Source of the DNA: Staphylococcus saccharolyticus
GTDB lineage: Bacteria; Bacillota; Bacilli; Staphylococcales; Staphylococcaceae
Assembly (NCBI RefSeq): GCF_900458815.1
Contig: NZ_UHDZ01000001.1
Location: 1,364,001 to 1,428,000 of the forward strand
Length of the DNA stretch: 64,000 nt
Direction of reading: 5' to 3'
The notes beneath the pieces are model-generated. The model had not been told where the DNA came from and searched no databases. It was given only the letters and a program-made list of their open reading frames with translations. The translations under genes and the position numbers were made by a program. Within the stretch, counting starts at the first letter, position 1, and each line of letters begins with the position of its first letter. Shown here piece after piece: positions 8,858 to 20,490 of this stretch.

Positions 8858-9527
8858 TATTTCTAGCTGAATTACTTAATAGTAATTTCCCTTCATTATC
8901 AGCAACACAAACGAATAGCGTAAGTTTTTTAGAACTATTTAACGCAATATATGACACCCAACAAAAAGCTATGCTATCACTTATAATTGTTGAATATTTA
9001 GCATCTTTATCATTTTACAACGAAATTAGCACAGGAAGACTATTATTTTATAAGGATCAAAGTCGTTACAAAATTTTTAATTCTAAATTAATATCTATTA
9101 TTCCTAGTTATTTCATGTTCTTATCCATTTTATTATTATCACAACGTTAGAAGTTTATTTGTTTTATGTTAACAATTATGAATACTCATCTCATTCTTTT
9201 CTGTTAAATAACTCAGAATTAAATCATACTCTAATCTTAAATCTTCTTGGAATCTTTTTAACTGATTTATTCTTAACATTTTATGTCGTTATTTTTTCTG
9301 TCAGATTTAATTCTGGAATAACTATTATAAGTATGATTTTATGTTATGTGCTCATAAAGATTACTGACAATATTAATAAAATCAAGTTTTTCCCTTCATA
9401 ATTTACAAATTTAGATAGCGATAATAGTTTTATTTTCAACGTATCAGTAATGAGCACTATTACTATAGTTTATATAATAATTATTTATTTTTTAACAATT
9501 ACGATATTCAGAAAAATTCAATTTTAA
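8854..9527 (+). pseudogene. ABC transporter permease of the peptide locus, truncated and broken
   Basis: A hydrophobic reading begins at about 8854 without a start codon or the usual N-terminal span, so the 5' end seems deleted against the ATPase. It runs through SLIIVEYLASLSFYNEISTG to TAG 9148-9150, shifts frame, continues as TTLEVYLFYVNNYEY and LLGIFLTDLFLTFYVVIFSV, meets TAA at 9399-9401, and continues in the same frame to TAA 9525-9527. The repeated membrane spans fit an ABC-2-like permease paired with the preceding ATPase. At least three lesions. A bidirectional terminator follows at 9554. Confidence 0.55.
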
Positions 9528-9553
9528 ATCTTGTTTAATTTAAGTTAATTATA

Positions 9554-9598
9554 AAAATGCCCTGAACTGATGATGGTTAAACCTATCCAGGGCATTTT
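9554..9598. terminator. Bidirectional terminator between the peptide locus and lysA
   Basis: Perfect 11-bp stem AAAATGCCCTG (9554-9564) with CAGGGCATTTT (9588-9598), usable from both converging sides. Confidence 0.75.
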
Positions 9599-9667
9599 GC
9601 AAATCGTTTTTAATTAAATTAAAATCATAATATAGTAGGTGAGCTTTTTCCTCACTCATTTTTATTA

Positions 9668-10933
9668 TTATTTCATATCATTAATAATTAGCTGTCTTAA
9701 AGATTGACGTTTAATCACTTCTCGTGCTTTACCATCCTTTAAGAAGAATACTGATGGCTTTTGCATTTGATTATAATTTGAAGCCATAGAATAATGGTAT
9801 GCACCTGTAGATAAGATAGCTAAGTAGTCACCACGTTTAACCGATGATGGTAATTTGGCATTCTTGATAATAATGTCACCAGATTCACATAACTTTCCGG
9901 CAATCGTTACCGTATCATCAGTTTCTTCATGACGATTAACTAATAAAGCCTCGTACTGTGCACCGTATAAAGCTGTACGAATGTGATCACTCATACCACC
10001 ATCAACAGACACATATTTATTCACTCCAGGTATTTCTTTAATCGTTCCAACCTCATATAAAGTAATACCTGCTTCTCCAACAATTGAACGACCAGGTTCA
10101 ATACCAATTTCAGGGATGACATAATTTAATTGCTGTGCAGTTTCTTTAATTGCATCTGCAATTTCAGCGATGCCTGTTTCAATAGGGAAGCTCACATCAC
10201 CCTCTACATATTTGATACCGAAACCTCCGCCAATGTTAAGTAATTCAACCTGTATATCATTTTCAGTTAACCATTTTAATACAAGTTTGGCAGTTTCAAT
10301 CATAGCTTCAGTACCTTCAATTTGTGATCCCACATGGAAATGAATACCTTTTAAATTTAAACGCTGAGAAGCTTTGATGTTTTGGATTGCTTCAAGTGCT
10401 AATCCATGTTTAATTGAAAGGCCAAATTTACTATCTTCTTGTCCTGTTTGAATGAATTCATGAGTGTGTGCTTCTACACCTGGATTCACTCTTAAAACTA
10501 CATTTACATCTTTACTTGCATATTTATCTATTAAGTCAATTTCTTCTAATGCATCAACAACTATATATCCTATATCATTTTCCAATGCATTTTGAATCTC
10601 ACGTTTTGTTTTATTATTACCATGAAAATGAATACGGCTAGGATCAAATCCGGCTTCTAAGGCCGTATATAGTTCTCCTTCTGATACGACATCTAATTGT
10701 AAATCTTCTTCTTGAACTAATTTAATCATTTGAATACAAGTAAATGCTTTAGAAGCATAAGAAATATTATATTTTAAACCGCTTTTCTTGAATGCATCAT
10801 GATATCGACGCATTTGGGTACGAATTTGATCTTCGTCATAAACAATAGTAGGGGTACCAAAACTTTGTGCTACAGTCTTTAAACTTGTACCTTCCATAGT
10901 TAATTCGCCATAATCATTATATTTGACCGCCAT
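9668..10933 (-). CDS. lysA: Diaminopimelate decarboxylase LysA
   Basis: 421 residues, full length. PLP fold III (alanine racemase-like) barrel: the PLP lysine lies in SYASKAFT (about residues 59-66), HFHVGSQI carries the conserved His (about 199-206), GGGFG binds phosphate (about 237-241), and LCESGD (about 344) supplies the active-site Cys of the partner subunit. It converts meso-diaminopimelate to L-lysine, the last step of the pathway and the source of the Lys in staphylococcal stem peptides. It is the last gene of the dap operon and starts directly after the alr2 stop with no gap. Confidence 0.96.
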   Translation of the reverse strand: MAVKYNDYGELTMEGTSLKTVAQSFGTPTIVYDEDQIRTQMRRYHDAFKKSGLKYNISYASKAFTCIQMIKLVQEEDLQLDVVSEGELYTALEAGFDPSRIHFHGNNKTKREIQNALENDIGYIVVDALEEIDLIDKYASKDVNVVLRVNPGVEAHTHEFIQTGQEDSKFGLSIKHGLALEAIQNIKASQRLNLKGIHFHVGSQIEGTEAMIETAKLVLKWLTENDIQVELLNIGGGFGIKYVEGDVSFPIETGIAEIADAIKETAQQLNYVIPEIGIEPGRSIVGEAGITLYEVGTIKEIPGVNKYVSVDGGMSDHIRTALYGAQYEALLVNRHEETDDTVTIAGKLCESGDIIIKNAKLPSSVKRGDYLAILSTGAYHYSMASNYNQMQKPSVFFLKDGKAREVIKRQSLRQLIINDMK

Positions 10934-12010
10934 TTATATGTACTCCTTTATTAGAGAATCGTGATTCATAGCACTAAGTTGTTCAGAGTTAGCGCCTACA
11001 CCTTTGAATGTATATTCATCAATGCGTATGTCGTTATTATATAATACTACCTCATCTTGTGGATGAACTTCATCATCAACTTCAACAAACATATGACTCA
11101 TCATTAAAGCTTTTATAGGATAACGTTTACCATTAATGAGTACTTCGTGTTGGGCTCTAGATTTTAGAATACCATCACCATACCCAACGTCTACAACTGC
11201 TAAATGTGTGTAATCTTTTGTCACTTCATATGCGAAGCTGTATCCACAATAATCTCCCTTATTTACTTCGCGCACTTGAATAACATTGCTTTTAACTGTG
11301 AGAGATTGTTGAATTTCAGACTTATTCAATTTGCTATAAGGTCTAGATCCATACAATGCAATACCGACACGAGCATGAGTATGATGAGGAAGGACGATTT
11401 GACCTTCACGATAGTAGCTAGCACTATTTTGAGAATGAATCATATCAAATGTATAACCTTCATCAAGTAATATATTTAGAATATTCAACCAAGCTTCACG
11501 TTCAATACCATATTCCAGTACATCAAATTCATCTGCATAACCAAAGTGTGTCCACAAACCTGAAATGATCATTTTATTTTCACTTTTATTTTGAGCATCA
11601 TTTTCCAATACTTCATGAAATTCATTTAAATCTTTAAAACCTGAACGATGTAAAAGATTCTCAAACTCTAAATGCACATGAATACTGCTCAAGTCGTCTT
11701 TATGATCATAATAGTACGATAAAGAGGGGAGTGTCATATGAATTTGGTACTTTCTAACAGTATCGAAATCATAAACTGCATTCATAAGAAAGATTGTCGC
11801 TTGTGGTGCTATCTCTCTGACGCGAACAGCTTCTTTTAAAGAAGTTGTACTAAATGTTTGAATACCAGCTTTTAAAAATTCTTTAACTGCAAATTCTAAC
11901 CCATAATGATATGCATTATTTTTAACTACTGCCATTAAAGATTGATTATTTCTAACTTTTACAGCATTCTGATAAAACGCTTCTGTATCTACTGACCAAA
12001 TTGCTGTCAA
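10934..12010 (-). CDS. alr2: Alanine racemase-family protein of the dap operon (Alr2)
   Basis: 358 residues. N-terminal PLP barrel with the lysine in [12 protein letters not shown] (about 27-38) and a C-terminal beta domain with VDVGYGDGI and [12 protein letters not shown]. The usual AVVKANAYGHG motif is altered to KNNAYHYG, as in the second alanine racemase that staphylococci keep inside the lysine operon; the main Alr is elsewhere. It would interconvert L- and D-alanine, though in vivo substrate and need are uncertain. It abuts lysA (0 bp) and follows the deacetylase by 5 bp, so it is co-transcribed. Confidence 0.85.
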   Translation of the reverse strand: MTAIWSVDTEAFYQNAVKVRNNQSLMAVVKNNAYHYGLEFAVKEFLKAGIQTFSTTSLKEAVRVREIAPQATIFLMNAVYDFDTVRKYQIHMTLPSLSYYYDHKDDLSSIHVHLEFENLLHRSGFKDLNEFHEVLENDAQNKSENKMIISGLWTHFGYADEFDVLEYGIEREAWLNILNILLDEGYTFDMIHSQNSASYYREGQIVLPHHTHARVGIALYGSRPYSKLNKSEIQQSLTVKSNVIQVREVNKGDYCGYSFAYEVTKDYTHLAVVDVGYGDGILKSRAQHEVLINGKRYPIKALMMSHMFVEVDDEVHPQDEVVLYNNDIRIDEYTFKGVGANSEQLSAMNHDSLIKEYI

Positions 12011-12015
12011 TTCAC

Positions 12016-13176
12016 TTACACCTCTTTATAATTACTTAATATTTGTTCATAATAATTTGCTACATCAATCAATACCTTTTCGTCGAAATTAAGATGAGAT
12101 GTATGCAATCCTGTAACAAAACCTTTATCTTTGTTTTGAGTACCCACAAACGCAAAGTATGAAGGTGCGAGTTGTTGACCATAAAAACTAAAGTCCTCGC
12201 CAAATAAAAATGGTGTAGGTTTATCGATGACTTCTAAATTAGCGCCTTTTAATGCATTTTCAACGCTTTCTCGTAGCTTAGGACTATTTATAGTAGGTGG
12301 ATAACCTTCTTCAAATTTAACTTGACACTCAACATTAAAAAGAAGTTGCACACTTTCAGCAATTTTATTCATTTGATGTTTAACTACAATAAGATCATCT
12401 AGATCATAGGTACGAATCGTTCCTTCTAGATAACCGTGACTTGGAACAGTATTAATAGCTTCACCAGCTTCAAAGTGACCCATATGAACAATATTTCGTT
12501 TTAATCCATTAAGATGGTACTGTTGAATTTGTCCTACTTGTGCTAAAACATGTTGCAGTGCTTCACCACAAGAATGTCCTTGTTCTTTATCTGCGACATG
12601 ACTAGACAAACCATTTAAGTAAAAACGATATTCAGTCGCACTCGCCGTTATTTCTTCATCCCGAATAACAACTTTGCCTTCTTCTGTAAATGGATTTACA
12701 TGAATACCATATACTGCTTCGATGGGATATTTCTTAAAGGCACCAGCTTTAATTAAACGGTTGGCACCACCGCCAGTTTCTTCAGCAGGTTGGAAGATAA
12801 ACACTACATTATGAGGTAGCTCATCTTTATCGGCCATTGCTTTACAACGTTTTACAAACAACATTAAAGCTGAGGTATGACCGTCATGTCCACATGCATG
12901 CATCACATTATCCGTCTTACTTCTATAATCGATGTTATTTTCCTCAAAAATAGGTAAGGCATCAATATCAGCACGAAAGGCGATTGTATGATTGCTATTA
13001 CCTTCTAAATATGCAATTGCTCCAGTGTCGAGAGGGCAATCATATGGGACACCCAAATCATCAAGAAACCGTGTAATATATTTTGTAGTTTCAAATTCAT
13101 GTAAACTTAATTCTGAATTTTGATGTAAATGTCTTCTATGTTTTGTAACAAATTCTAATTCATTCATCTTAATCAT
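12016..13176 (-). CDS. M20-family amidohydrolase, probable N-acetyl-diaminopimelate deacetylase
   Basis: 386 residues. M20 metallopeptidase fold: [10 protein letters not shown] (about 93-102) provides zinc ligands, [10 protein letters not shown] (about 129-138) the catalytic glutamate, and LFGEDFSFY near the C-terminus the last ligand. With DapD making the N-acetylated intermediate, this member of the operon is the expected deacetylase that yields LL-diaminopimelate (B. subtilis YkuR type). In older annotation it is called hippurate hydrolase. The ATG at 13176 is followed by a second ATG two codons on (MIKMNELEF); the first is kept provisionally. The gap of 170 bp to dapD contains no obvious gene. 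Confidence 0.85.
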   Translation of the reverse strand: MIKMNELEFVTKHRRHLHQNSELSLHEFETTKYITRFLDDLGVPYDCPLDTGAIAYLEGNSNHTIAFRADIDALPIFEENNIDYRSKTDNVMHACGHDGHTSALMLFVKRCKAMADKDELPHNVVFIFQPAEETGGGANRLIKAGAFKKYPIEAVYGIHVNPFTEEGKVVIRDEEITASATEYRFYLNGLSSHVADKEQGHSCGEALQHVLAQVGQIQQYHLNGLKRNIVHMGHFEAGEAINTVPSHGYLEGTIRTYDLDDLIVVKHQMNKIAESVQLLFNVECQVKFEEGYPPTINSPKLRESVENALKGANLEVIDKPTPFLFGEDFSFYGQQLAPSYFAFVGTQNKDKGFVTGLHTSHLNFDEKVLIDVANYYEQILSNYKEV

Positions 13177-13346
13177 CCCTTATATAAAATTGATTTCATT
13201 TATTATGTATTAAAACATTGTTCATTCTTCTTATAATAAAAAGGTGAAACAAATAAGTGAACTTCCTAACATGCGTGTTCATCTGAATCATTTGCTTCAA
13301 CCTTAATCATTCATTTATTTGAAAACGACTCATCAATAACTATCCA

Positions 13347-14066
13347 TTAATCATTTAACTTTCTTAAAGCTGAGACAATTTCACGTTTAGAGTCTTCAAC
13401 TTCTGAGGTTTGTTTAATGACTTTAGCAGGTGTACCAGCAACTACTGCACCAGCTGGAACATCTTGAGTAACGATTGCACCAGCAGCTACAATTGCGCTT
13501 TCACCAACGCGCACACCTTCAAGAATAACTGCATTAGCTCCAATTAAAACATTGTCTTCAATAATAACTGGTGAAGCACTAGGTGGCTCAATGACTCCAG
13601 CTAACACTGCGCCGGCGCCTACATGAACATTTTTACCAGTAGTAGCTCGGCCTCCTAAAGTTGCGTTCATATCAATCATTGTACCTTCACCAACAACTGC
13701 GCCAATATTGACTGTTGCACCCATCATTACAACTGCACCATCTTCAATAATAGCTTGTTCACGAATAAAAGCACCAGGCTCAATTCGTGCATTCGTATTT
13801 GTTAAATCTTGAAGTGGAATTGCTGAATTGCGTCGATCCATTTCAATTTCTACATCTTGAATTTTAGATTGATGTTGTTCATAAAACGGTTTCCAGTCAT
13901 CCGCTTCACAGAAAATCACCTTAGATTCTTCTGAACCAAATATTTTAAAACTTTCTGAAAATGTCACACCTTCAAAGTTTCCATTTACATATACTTTTAA
14001 CGGTGTAGATTTTTTTGCATCACTAATATATTGAACAATTTCTTGAGCAGATAAATGTTGTACCAT
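13347..14066 (-). CDS. dapD: Tetrahydrodipicolinate N-acetyltransferase DapD (DapH)
   Basis: 239 residues. A short N-terminal alpha/beta domain precedes a left-handed beta-helix built of hexapeptide repeats (about residues 90-215, for example [16 protein letters not shown] and [14 protein letters not shown]), the trimeric acyltransferase fold. It transfers acetyl from acetyl-CoA to tetrahydrodipicolinate, defining the acetylase branch of DAP synthesis used by Bacilli. It lies 27 bp after dapB with AAAGGAG upstream. Confidence 0.95.
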   Translation of the reverse strand: MVQHLSAQEIVQYISDAKKSTPLKVYVNGNFEGVTFSESFKIFGSEESKVIFCEADDWKPFYEQHQSKIQDVEIEMDRRNSAIPLQDLTNTNARIEPGAFIREQAIIEDGAVVMMGATVNIGAVVGEGTMIDMNATLGGRATTGKNVHVGAGAVLAGVIEPPSASPVIIEDNVLIGANAVILEGVRVGESAIVAAGAIVTQDVPAGAVVAGTPAKVIKQTSEVEDSKREIVSALRKLND

Positions 14067-14093
14067 AATTTGAATTTCTCCTTTGTTTAAAGT

Positions 14094-14818
14094 TTATAAA
14101 TTATCAAATGTGTAATATCCGTTATCTTTATGAATTAATTTTTCAGCAGCACCAATTGCACCATTAGCGAAAATATCTTTAGATTGCGCCTTATGTGATA
14201 TAGTTATTATTTCATCAGTACCAGCAAATAAAATATCATGTTCACCAACAATTGTGCCTCCGCGAACGCTATGAATACCGATTTCATTTTTTGAACGCTT
14301 TTCAGTTTTCTCATGACGCTCATAAACGGGTGTCACTGAATCTCTTAGTTCCTTGATGACGTCGTATAGCTTCACTAATGTTCCACTAGGAGCATCTACC
14401 TTTTGATTGTGATGGGCTTCAGTTAGTTCAATATCAAAATCTTGAAGTAGGGGAACCGCAGTTTCTAAAATTTTAGTGAGTGCGTGTATACCATAACTCA
14501 TATTTGCACTAAAGAATACTGGCATATGCTGACCTAATTGATTTAATTTTTGAATGAGTGTATACTTTTCACCGGTTGTAGCAATCACTAATGGTAAATT
14601 AAACGACTCATCTAATAATGGAAATAGTAGTTCTGGATTAGAGAAGTCAATGGCAACATCTGCTACATCTTGCACTTTTGCAATACTTTCATAATGTGTA
14701 TATGGCGTCGAATCTTTTGGAGAACGATCAATCAGGCCAACGATTTCATGTCCTTTTTCTTCTGCTAATCTTGCTACACGTTGATTCATCGCACCATAGC
14801 CTATAAGTAATATCTTCA

Positions 14819-14819
<1 letters not shown>
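14094..14819 (-). CDS. dapB: 4-Hydroxy-tetrahydrodipicolinate reductase DapB
   Basis: 241 residues. N-terminal Rossmann motif [19 protein letters not shown] (about 7-25) binds NAD(P)[18 protein letters not shown] (about 132-148) holds the conserved His pair and Lys. It reduces the DapA product. The start codon overlaps the dapA stop by one base (TAATG), so the two are translationally coupled. Confidence 0.96.
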
Positions 14820-16694
<1,875 letters not shown>

Positions 16695-16762
16695 AATAAA
16701 GTCACTCCATTTGTAATATTGGTAATATTTTGAAAATTTATAATAAATATATCACATGATTA

Positions 16763-16832
16763 TTAAATATCGAAAGCACTGTATAATTCTTCGACCGCTT
16801 TTTGACCATTTTCAGCATCAATGACAAAAGTA
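16763..16832 (-). pseudogene. lysC: Aspartokinase LysC C-terminal stub
   Basis: Between the riboswitch terminator and asd, the minus strand reads FVIDAENGQKAVEELYSAFD followed by Ile and TAA (16763-16765). This has the form of the last strand and helix of an ACT domain, the end of aspartokinase, and lies exactly where lysC sits in related operons. The other roughly 380 codons, with start and ribosome site, are missing. The identity rests mainly on position and on this short match, so it is less certain than the riboswitch itself. Confidence 0.6.
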
Positions 16833-16835
16833 TAC

Positions 16836-17050
16836 AAAAAGAGCAAGTTCGGAATGAGCGAACTTGCTCTACATTTATGTACAAGTGATGCACTCCATTA
16901 TTTAAAAATAATGACAAACTTATAGCTCTTAACCATAAAGTCCAACGACCCATAACTGCTATTATGAGTTGTTTCGGCATCTCACCCTTTCAATTTCAGT
17001 TGCTAGCAGACAATTTTCTAAAATTTACTCATGATCGATGCGCCTCATCT
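16836..17050 (-). promoter_or_regulatory. Lysine riboswitch (L box) with terminator
   Basis: The minus strand shows L-box landmarks in order: GAGGCGCATCG then ATGAGTA (about 17046-17022), GAAAGGGTGAGATGCCGAA (about 16994-16976), GTTGGACT, and GGAGTGCATCACT (16896-16884), which closes the aptamer with the first element. A strong terminator follows: AGAGCAAGTTCG pairs with CGAACTTGCTCT (12 bp, plus coordinates 16840-16851 and 16859-16870), then a U run. When lysine is bound, transcription should stop. It now faces the lysC stub and asd. Confidence 0.88.
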
Positions 17051-17076
17051 AAATCTTATTTAATTGATATGGTTTC

Positions 17077-17105
17077 ATTATACATAGAGCACATATATCT
17101 GTAAA
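17077..17105 (-). promoter_or_regulatory. Promoter of the lysine/DAP operon
   Basis: TTTACA (plus 17100-17105) and TATAAT (17077-17082) with 17-bp spacing, reading on the minus strand into the lysine riboswitch about 27 bases downstream. Confidence 0.7.
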
Positions 17106-17283
17106 CCAAAATGTTAGATTTTTAAAAATATACAGAAAATTTAAGTGTATTTTATTATTAAAAATCACTTTTTATACAATACACTTACAAAAGATGAGTC
17201 AAAAATAACGAATACAAATAAAATTAAACCTGACCTTAAAAGGAATCTAATCTTCTAAGACCATGTTTAAATAAAACTATTTA

Positions 17284-18894
17284 TTACTGATTACTTTGTA
17301 GAACACCAATTTCTTGCAAGTATTCTTCATAAGGAACCTCTTTAGATAAGGCACCTTGTTGATTTAAATCAATGACACGATTGGCAATCGTATTGATAAA
17401 TTCAAAATCATATGAAGTAAAGATGATTGAACCTTTAAATAATTTTAAACCATCATTCACTGCAGTAATACTTTCCAAATCCAAATGATTTGTGAGTTCG
17501 TCTAATAATAGTACGTTTGCACTCGATAACATCATCTTACTAAGCATACAACGAACTTTTTCACCACCAGATAACACGCTGGCTTTTTTCTTAACTTCTT
17601 CACCGCTAAATAACATACGACCTAAGAAACCACGTAAAAACGTTTCAGTTTGCTCATCCTCTGGAGCATATTGACGTAACCATTCAACTAAATTCATATT
17701 TACATTATCAAAAAATTCAGAGTTATCCTTAGGGAAGTAACTTAATGATGTCGTCACACCCCATTTAAAATTTCCTTCATCAGGTTCCATTTCACCAGCT
17801 AAAATTTTTAATAATGTAGTCTTTGCAATTTCACTATCTCCAATAAGAATCGCTTTATTATTAGGATTCATTGTGAATGAAATGTTATCTAACACTTTCT
17901 CACCATCGATTGTTTTAGAAAGATTTTCAACAGTAAGCAAATCATTCCCAATTTCACGTTCAGGTGTGAATTTCACATAAGGATATCTTCTTGATGATGG
18001 TTGAATATCATCTAACTCAATTTTTTCTAATTGTTTCTTACGACTTGTTGCTTGTTTTGATTTAGATGCATTAGCTGAGAAACGCGCGATGAAATCCTGT
18101 AATTCTTTCATTTTTTCTTCTTTTTTCTTATTCTGTTCTTGAGCCATTTTTTGAGCTAATTGACTAGATTGATACCAAAAATCATAGTTTCCAACATAAA
18201 GTTTAATTTTACCGAAATCTAAATCAGCAATATGTGTACATACATTATTTAGGAAATGACGGTCGTGTGAAACAACGATAACTGTATTATCAAAGTTGAT
18301 TAAGAAATCTTCTAGCCAACTTATTGCAGGAATATCTATACCGTTAGTAGGCTCATCAAGTAGCAATACATCAGGATCACCAAATAAACTTTGCGCAAGT
18401 AATACTTTAACCTTTTGATTATTTTCAAGTTCAGCCATCTTTTTATCATGTAAATTAGTTTGAATACCTAAGCCAGATAATAGATTAGCAGCATCTGCTT
18501 CAGCATTCCAACCATTCATCTCTGCAAATTCTCCCTCAAGTTCAGCAGCACGAATACCATCTTCATCACTGAAATCAGGTTTCATATAAATCTCATCTTT
18601 TTCTTTCATCACTTCATATAAACGCTCATGACCCTTAATAACAACATCTAATACACGTTCGTCTTCATAAGCAAAGTGATTTTGTTTTAATACTGCAAGG
18701 CGCTCATCTTTACCTAGTGTCACGTGTCCAGTTTGTGAGTCAATTTCACCTGATAGAATCTTTAAAAATGTTGATTTACCGGCGCCATTCGCACCAATCA
18801 AGCCATAACAATTACCCTCAGTAAATTTGATATTTACATCTTCAAATAGTTTACGATCGCCAAAGCGTAAACTTACATCAGTTACTTGTATCAT
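17284..18894 (-). CDS. ABC-F family ribosome-associated ATPase (YkpA/YbiT-like)
   Basis: 536 residues with two ABC domains and a charged linker (about 235-275). Walker A1 is GANGAGKST (34-42) and Walker B1 LLLDEPTN. There are no membrane spans, so it is a cytosolic translation factor of the ABC-F class, not a transporter. Odd points: the first signature reads LENNQKVKV where LSGG is usual; Walker A2 reads GDSEIAKTT, lacking the Gly before Lys; Walker B2 reads LLLDELTNHLD with Leu for the usual Pro. The second signature LSGGEKVR is normal. Some of these may be standard for this subgroup. Monocistronic; start ATG 18894 with AAAGGAG. Confidence 0.88.
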   Translation of the reverse strand: MIQVTDVSLRFGDRKLFEDVNIKFTEGNCYGLIGANGAGKSTFLKILSGEIDSQTGHVTLGKDERLAVLKQNHFAYEDERVLDVVIKGHERLYEVMKEKDEIYMKPDFSDEDGIRAAELEGEFAEMNGWNAEADAANLLSGLGIQTNLHDKKMAELENNQKVKVLLAQSLFGDPDVLLLDEPTNGIDIPAISWLEDFLINFDNTVIVVSHDRHFLNNVCTHIADLDFGKIKLYVGNYDFWYQSSQLAQKMAQEQNKKKEEKMKELQDFIARFSANASKSKQATSRKKQLEKIELDDIQPSSRRYPYVKFTPEREIGNDLLTVENLSKTIDGEKVLDNISFTMNPNNKAILIGDSEIAKTTLLKILAGEMEPDEGNFKWGVTTSLSYFPKDNSEFFDNVNMNLVEWLRQYAPEDEQTETFLRGFLGRMLFSGEEVKKKASVLSGGEKVRCMLSKMMLSSANVLLLDELTNHLDLESITAVNDGLKLFKGSIIFTSYDFEFINTIANRVIDLNQQGALSKEVPYEEYLQEIGVLQSNQ

Positions 18895-19106
18895 TCATTT
18901 GCTCCTTTACCGTTATTCTAACTCAGAAATTATATCATATAATAGTAGGAGTTTCGACCTCGCTGATATAGTAATGATAGAATGTTTAACTCATGTTATA
19001 ATTGAAAAGAATTTTATCGACACGGCTCATGTTTATTTAATTAAAAGTAACTAATTAAATAAAAAAAGCAAATAAAATTGATTAATAAAAGATTAAGGAG
19101 AATAGA

Positions 19107-20003
19107 ATGGCGCTAGATAAAGATATTATAGGTTCAATAGAATTTTTAAAGGTTACAGGTTTGCAAGGTTCAACTTACTTGTTAAAAGGACCCAATGGTG
19201 AGGATGTTAAACTTAATCAATCAGAAGTCACTGAAGAAGATGATTTTGAAATCGGAGAGGAATATAGCTTCTTTATTTATCCCAACCGCTCAAGTGAGTT
19301 ATTTGCAACTCAAAATATGCCTGACGTTACTAAAGATAAGTACGATTTTGCTAAAGTCATTAAAACTGACAGAGATGGCGCACATATCGATGTAGGATTA
19401 CCACGTGAAATTCTAGTACCATGGGAGGATTTACCTAAACTAAAACAATTATGGCCAGAAGCTGGGGACTATTTATTAGTAACTTTAAGAATTGACAGCA
19501 ACAATCAAATGTTTGGAAGACTTGCTAGTGAAACAATCGTTGAAAAGAGGTATACACCAGTACAAGATGATAGTAAACAAAACGAACATATTAATGCACG
19601 AGCTTATAGACTGTTAAGAGTAGGTAGTTTCTTACTTAGTGATGAAGGTTATAAAATCTTTGTCCATAAATCTGAACGAAAAGAAGAGCCCCGCTTAGGT
19701 GAAGAAATAGAAGTACGTATTATCGGTCACAATGAAAAGGGTGAATTAAATGGCTCATTTTTACCATTAGCACATGAACGACTCGATGATGATGGTCAAG
19801 TTATTTTTGATTTACTCATTAAATATAATGGAGAACTGCCATTTTGGGATAAATCAAGTCCAGATGCAATTAAAGAAGTATTTAATATGAGTAAAGGTTC
19901 TTTTAAACGTGCCATTGGACATTTATATAAGGAAAAGATTATTAATATTGAAATAGGTAAGATTACTCTAACTAAAAAAGGTTGGAGTCGTGTCAAAGAT
20001 TAG
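19107..20003 (+). CDS. cvfB: Virulence-factor/RNA-binding regulator CvfB
   Basis: 298 residues starting MALDKDIIGSIEFLKVTGLQ, the usual CvfB start. It is built of S1-like OB folds (three, about 1-210) and a C-terminal winged-helix (about 225-298, FNMSKGSFKRAIGHLY). CvfB binds RNA and affects virulence-gene expression and toxin production in S. aureus. TTAAGGAG sits seven bases before ATG. It is divergent from the ABC-F gene, with about 210 bp between them. Confidence 0.93.
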   Translation: MALDKDIIGSIEFLKVTGLQGSTYLLKGPNGEDVKLNQSEVTEEDDFEIGEEYSFFIYPNRSSELFATQNMPDVTKDKYDFAKVIKTDRDGAHIDVGLPREILVPWEDLPKLKQLWPEAGDYLLVTLRIDSNNQMFGRLASETIVEKRYTPVQDDSKQNEHINARAYRLLRVGSFLLSDEGYKIFVHKSERKEEPRLGEEIEVRIIGHNEKGELNGSFLPLAHERLDDDGQVIFDLLIKYNGELPFWDKSSPDAIKEVFNMSKGSFKRAIGHLYKEKIINIEIGKITLTKKGWSRVKD

Positions 20004-20035
20004 AAAATGATGAATTTTTCAAGATTATGATTTCA

Positions 20036-20072
20036 AGAGTCTGCTTTCTAGTAATAGAGGGTAGACTTTTTT
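20036..20072 (+). terminator. Terminator of cvfB
   Basis: AGTCT (20038-20042) pairs with AGACT (20063-20067), extended by A/G-T pairs, followed by seven T. Confidence 0.55.
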
Positions 20073-20088
20073 ATGTGTTAGTTTATTT

Positions 20089-20253
20089 CTAAGAGTTTTT
20101 GATCCAACTAAAATATTTGTGGGCATTAATATGAGTTTGTCCGACAACAAATTCTAATAAAAAGCACAACATTGTCTTGAAATAATCATTAAATAGGTAT
20201 GGTTCACTATCTTTTCTTGTAATCACTTTTTTAAGTAGAATAACACCAGTCAT
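20089..20253 (-). CDS. Doubtful 54-residue open frame in the cvfB-pstS gap
   Basis: A minus-strand frame from ATG 20253 (or GTG 20259) to TAG 20089-20091 encodes a basic peptide with a hydrophobic centre (FKTMLCFLLEFVVGQTHINA). No clear ribosome site precedes it and no family was recognised. It could be a small gene or the remnant of a longer one. The rest of the 20073-20379 gap shows nothing else. Confidence 0.2.
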   Translation of the reverse strand: MTGVILLKKVITRKDSEPYLFNDYFKTMLCFLLEFVVGQTHINAHKYFSWIKNS

Positions 20254-20379
20254 TTTCACATATAGTAATAATCAATTTCCTAATTATTCAGCATAACTCT
20301 CACTTATCCTCTCTATAATTGCCAATATAAAATTTTTCTATTTCTATATAAAGTAGAACAAATCAATACTTATACATTC

Positions 20380-20418
20380 TTAACAAAACATTTACAATTA
20401 CTCTATTTTTAATTAACA
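20380..20418 (+). promoter_or_regulatory. PhoP box upstream of pstS
   Basis: Hexamers TTAACA (20380), TTTACA (20391), TCTATT (20402) and TTAACA (20413) are each separated by five bases, giving the 11-bp period of direct PhoP repeats (consensus TT(A/T/C)ACA). One of the four is weak. It predicts induction of pst by phosphate starvation through PhoPR. Confidence 0.7.
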
Positions 20419-20490
20419 AAAGGTCTGTATCATGAAAACTGTAAGAAATACATATACCATTAGGTTATTTATATTTAGGAGGATGTTTCA

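Noticed and set aside
16738..16980. 80-codon minus-strand frame upstream of asd
   Set aside because: It runs through the lysine riboswitch and its terminator and ignores the lysC stub frame; it is a chance reading.
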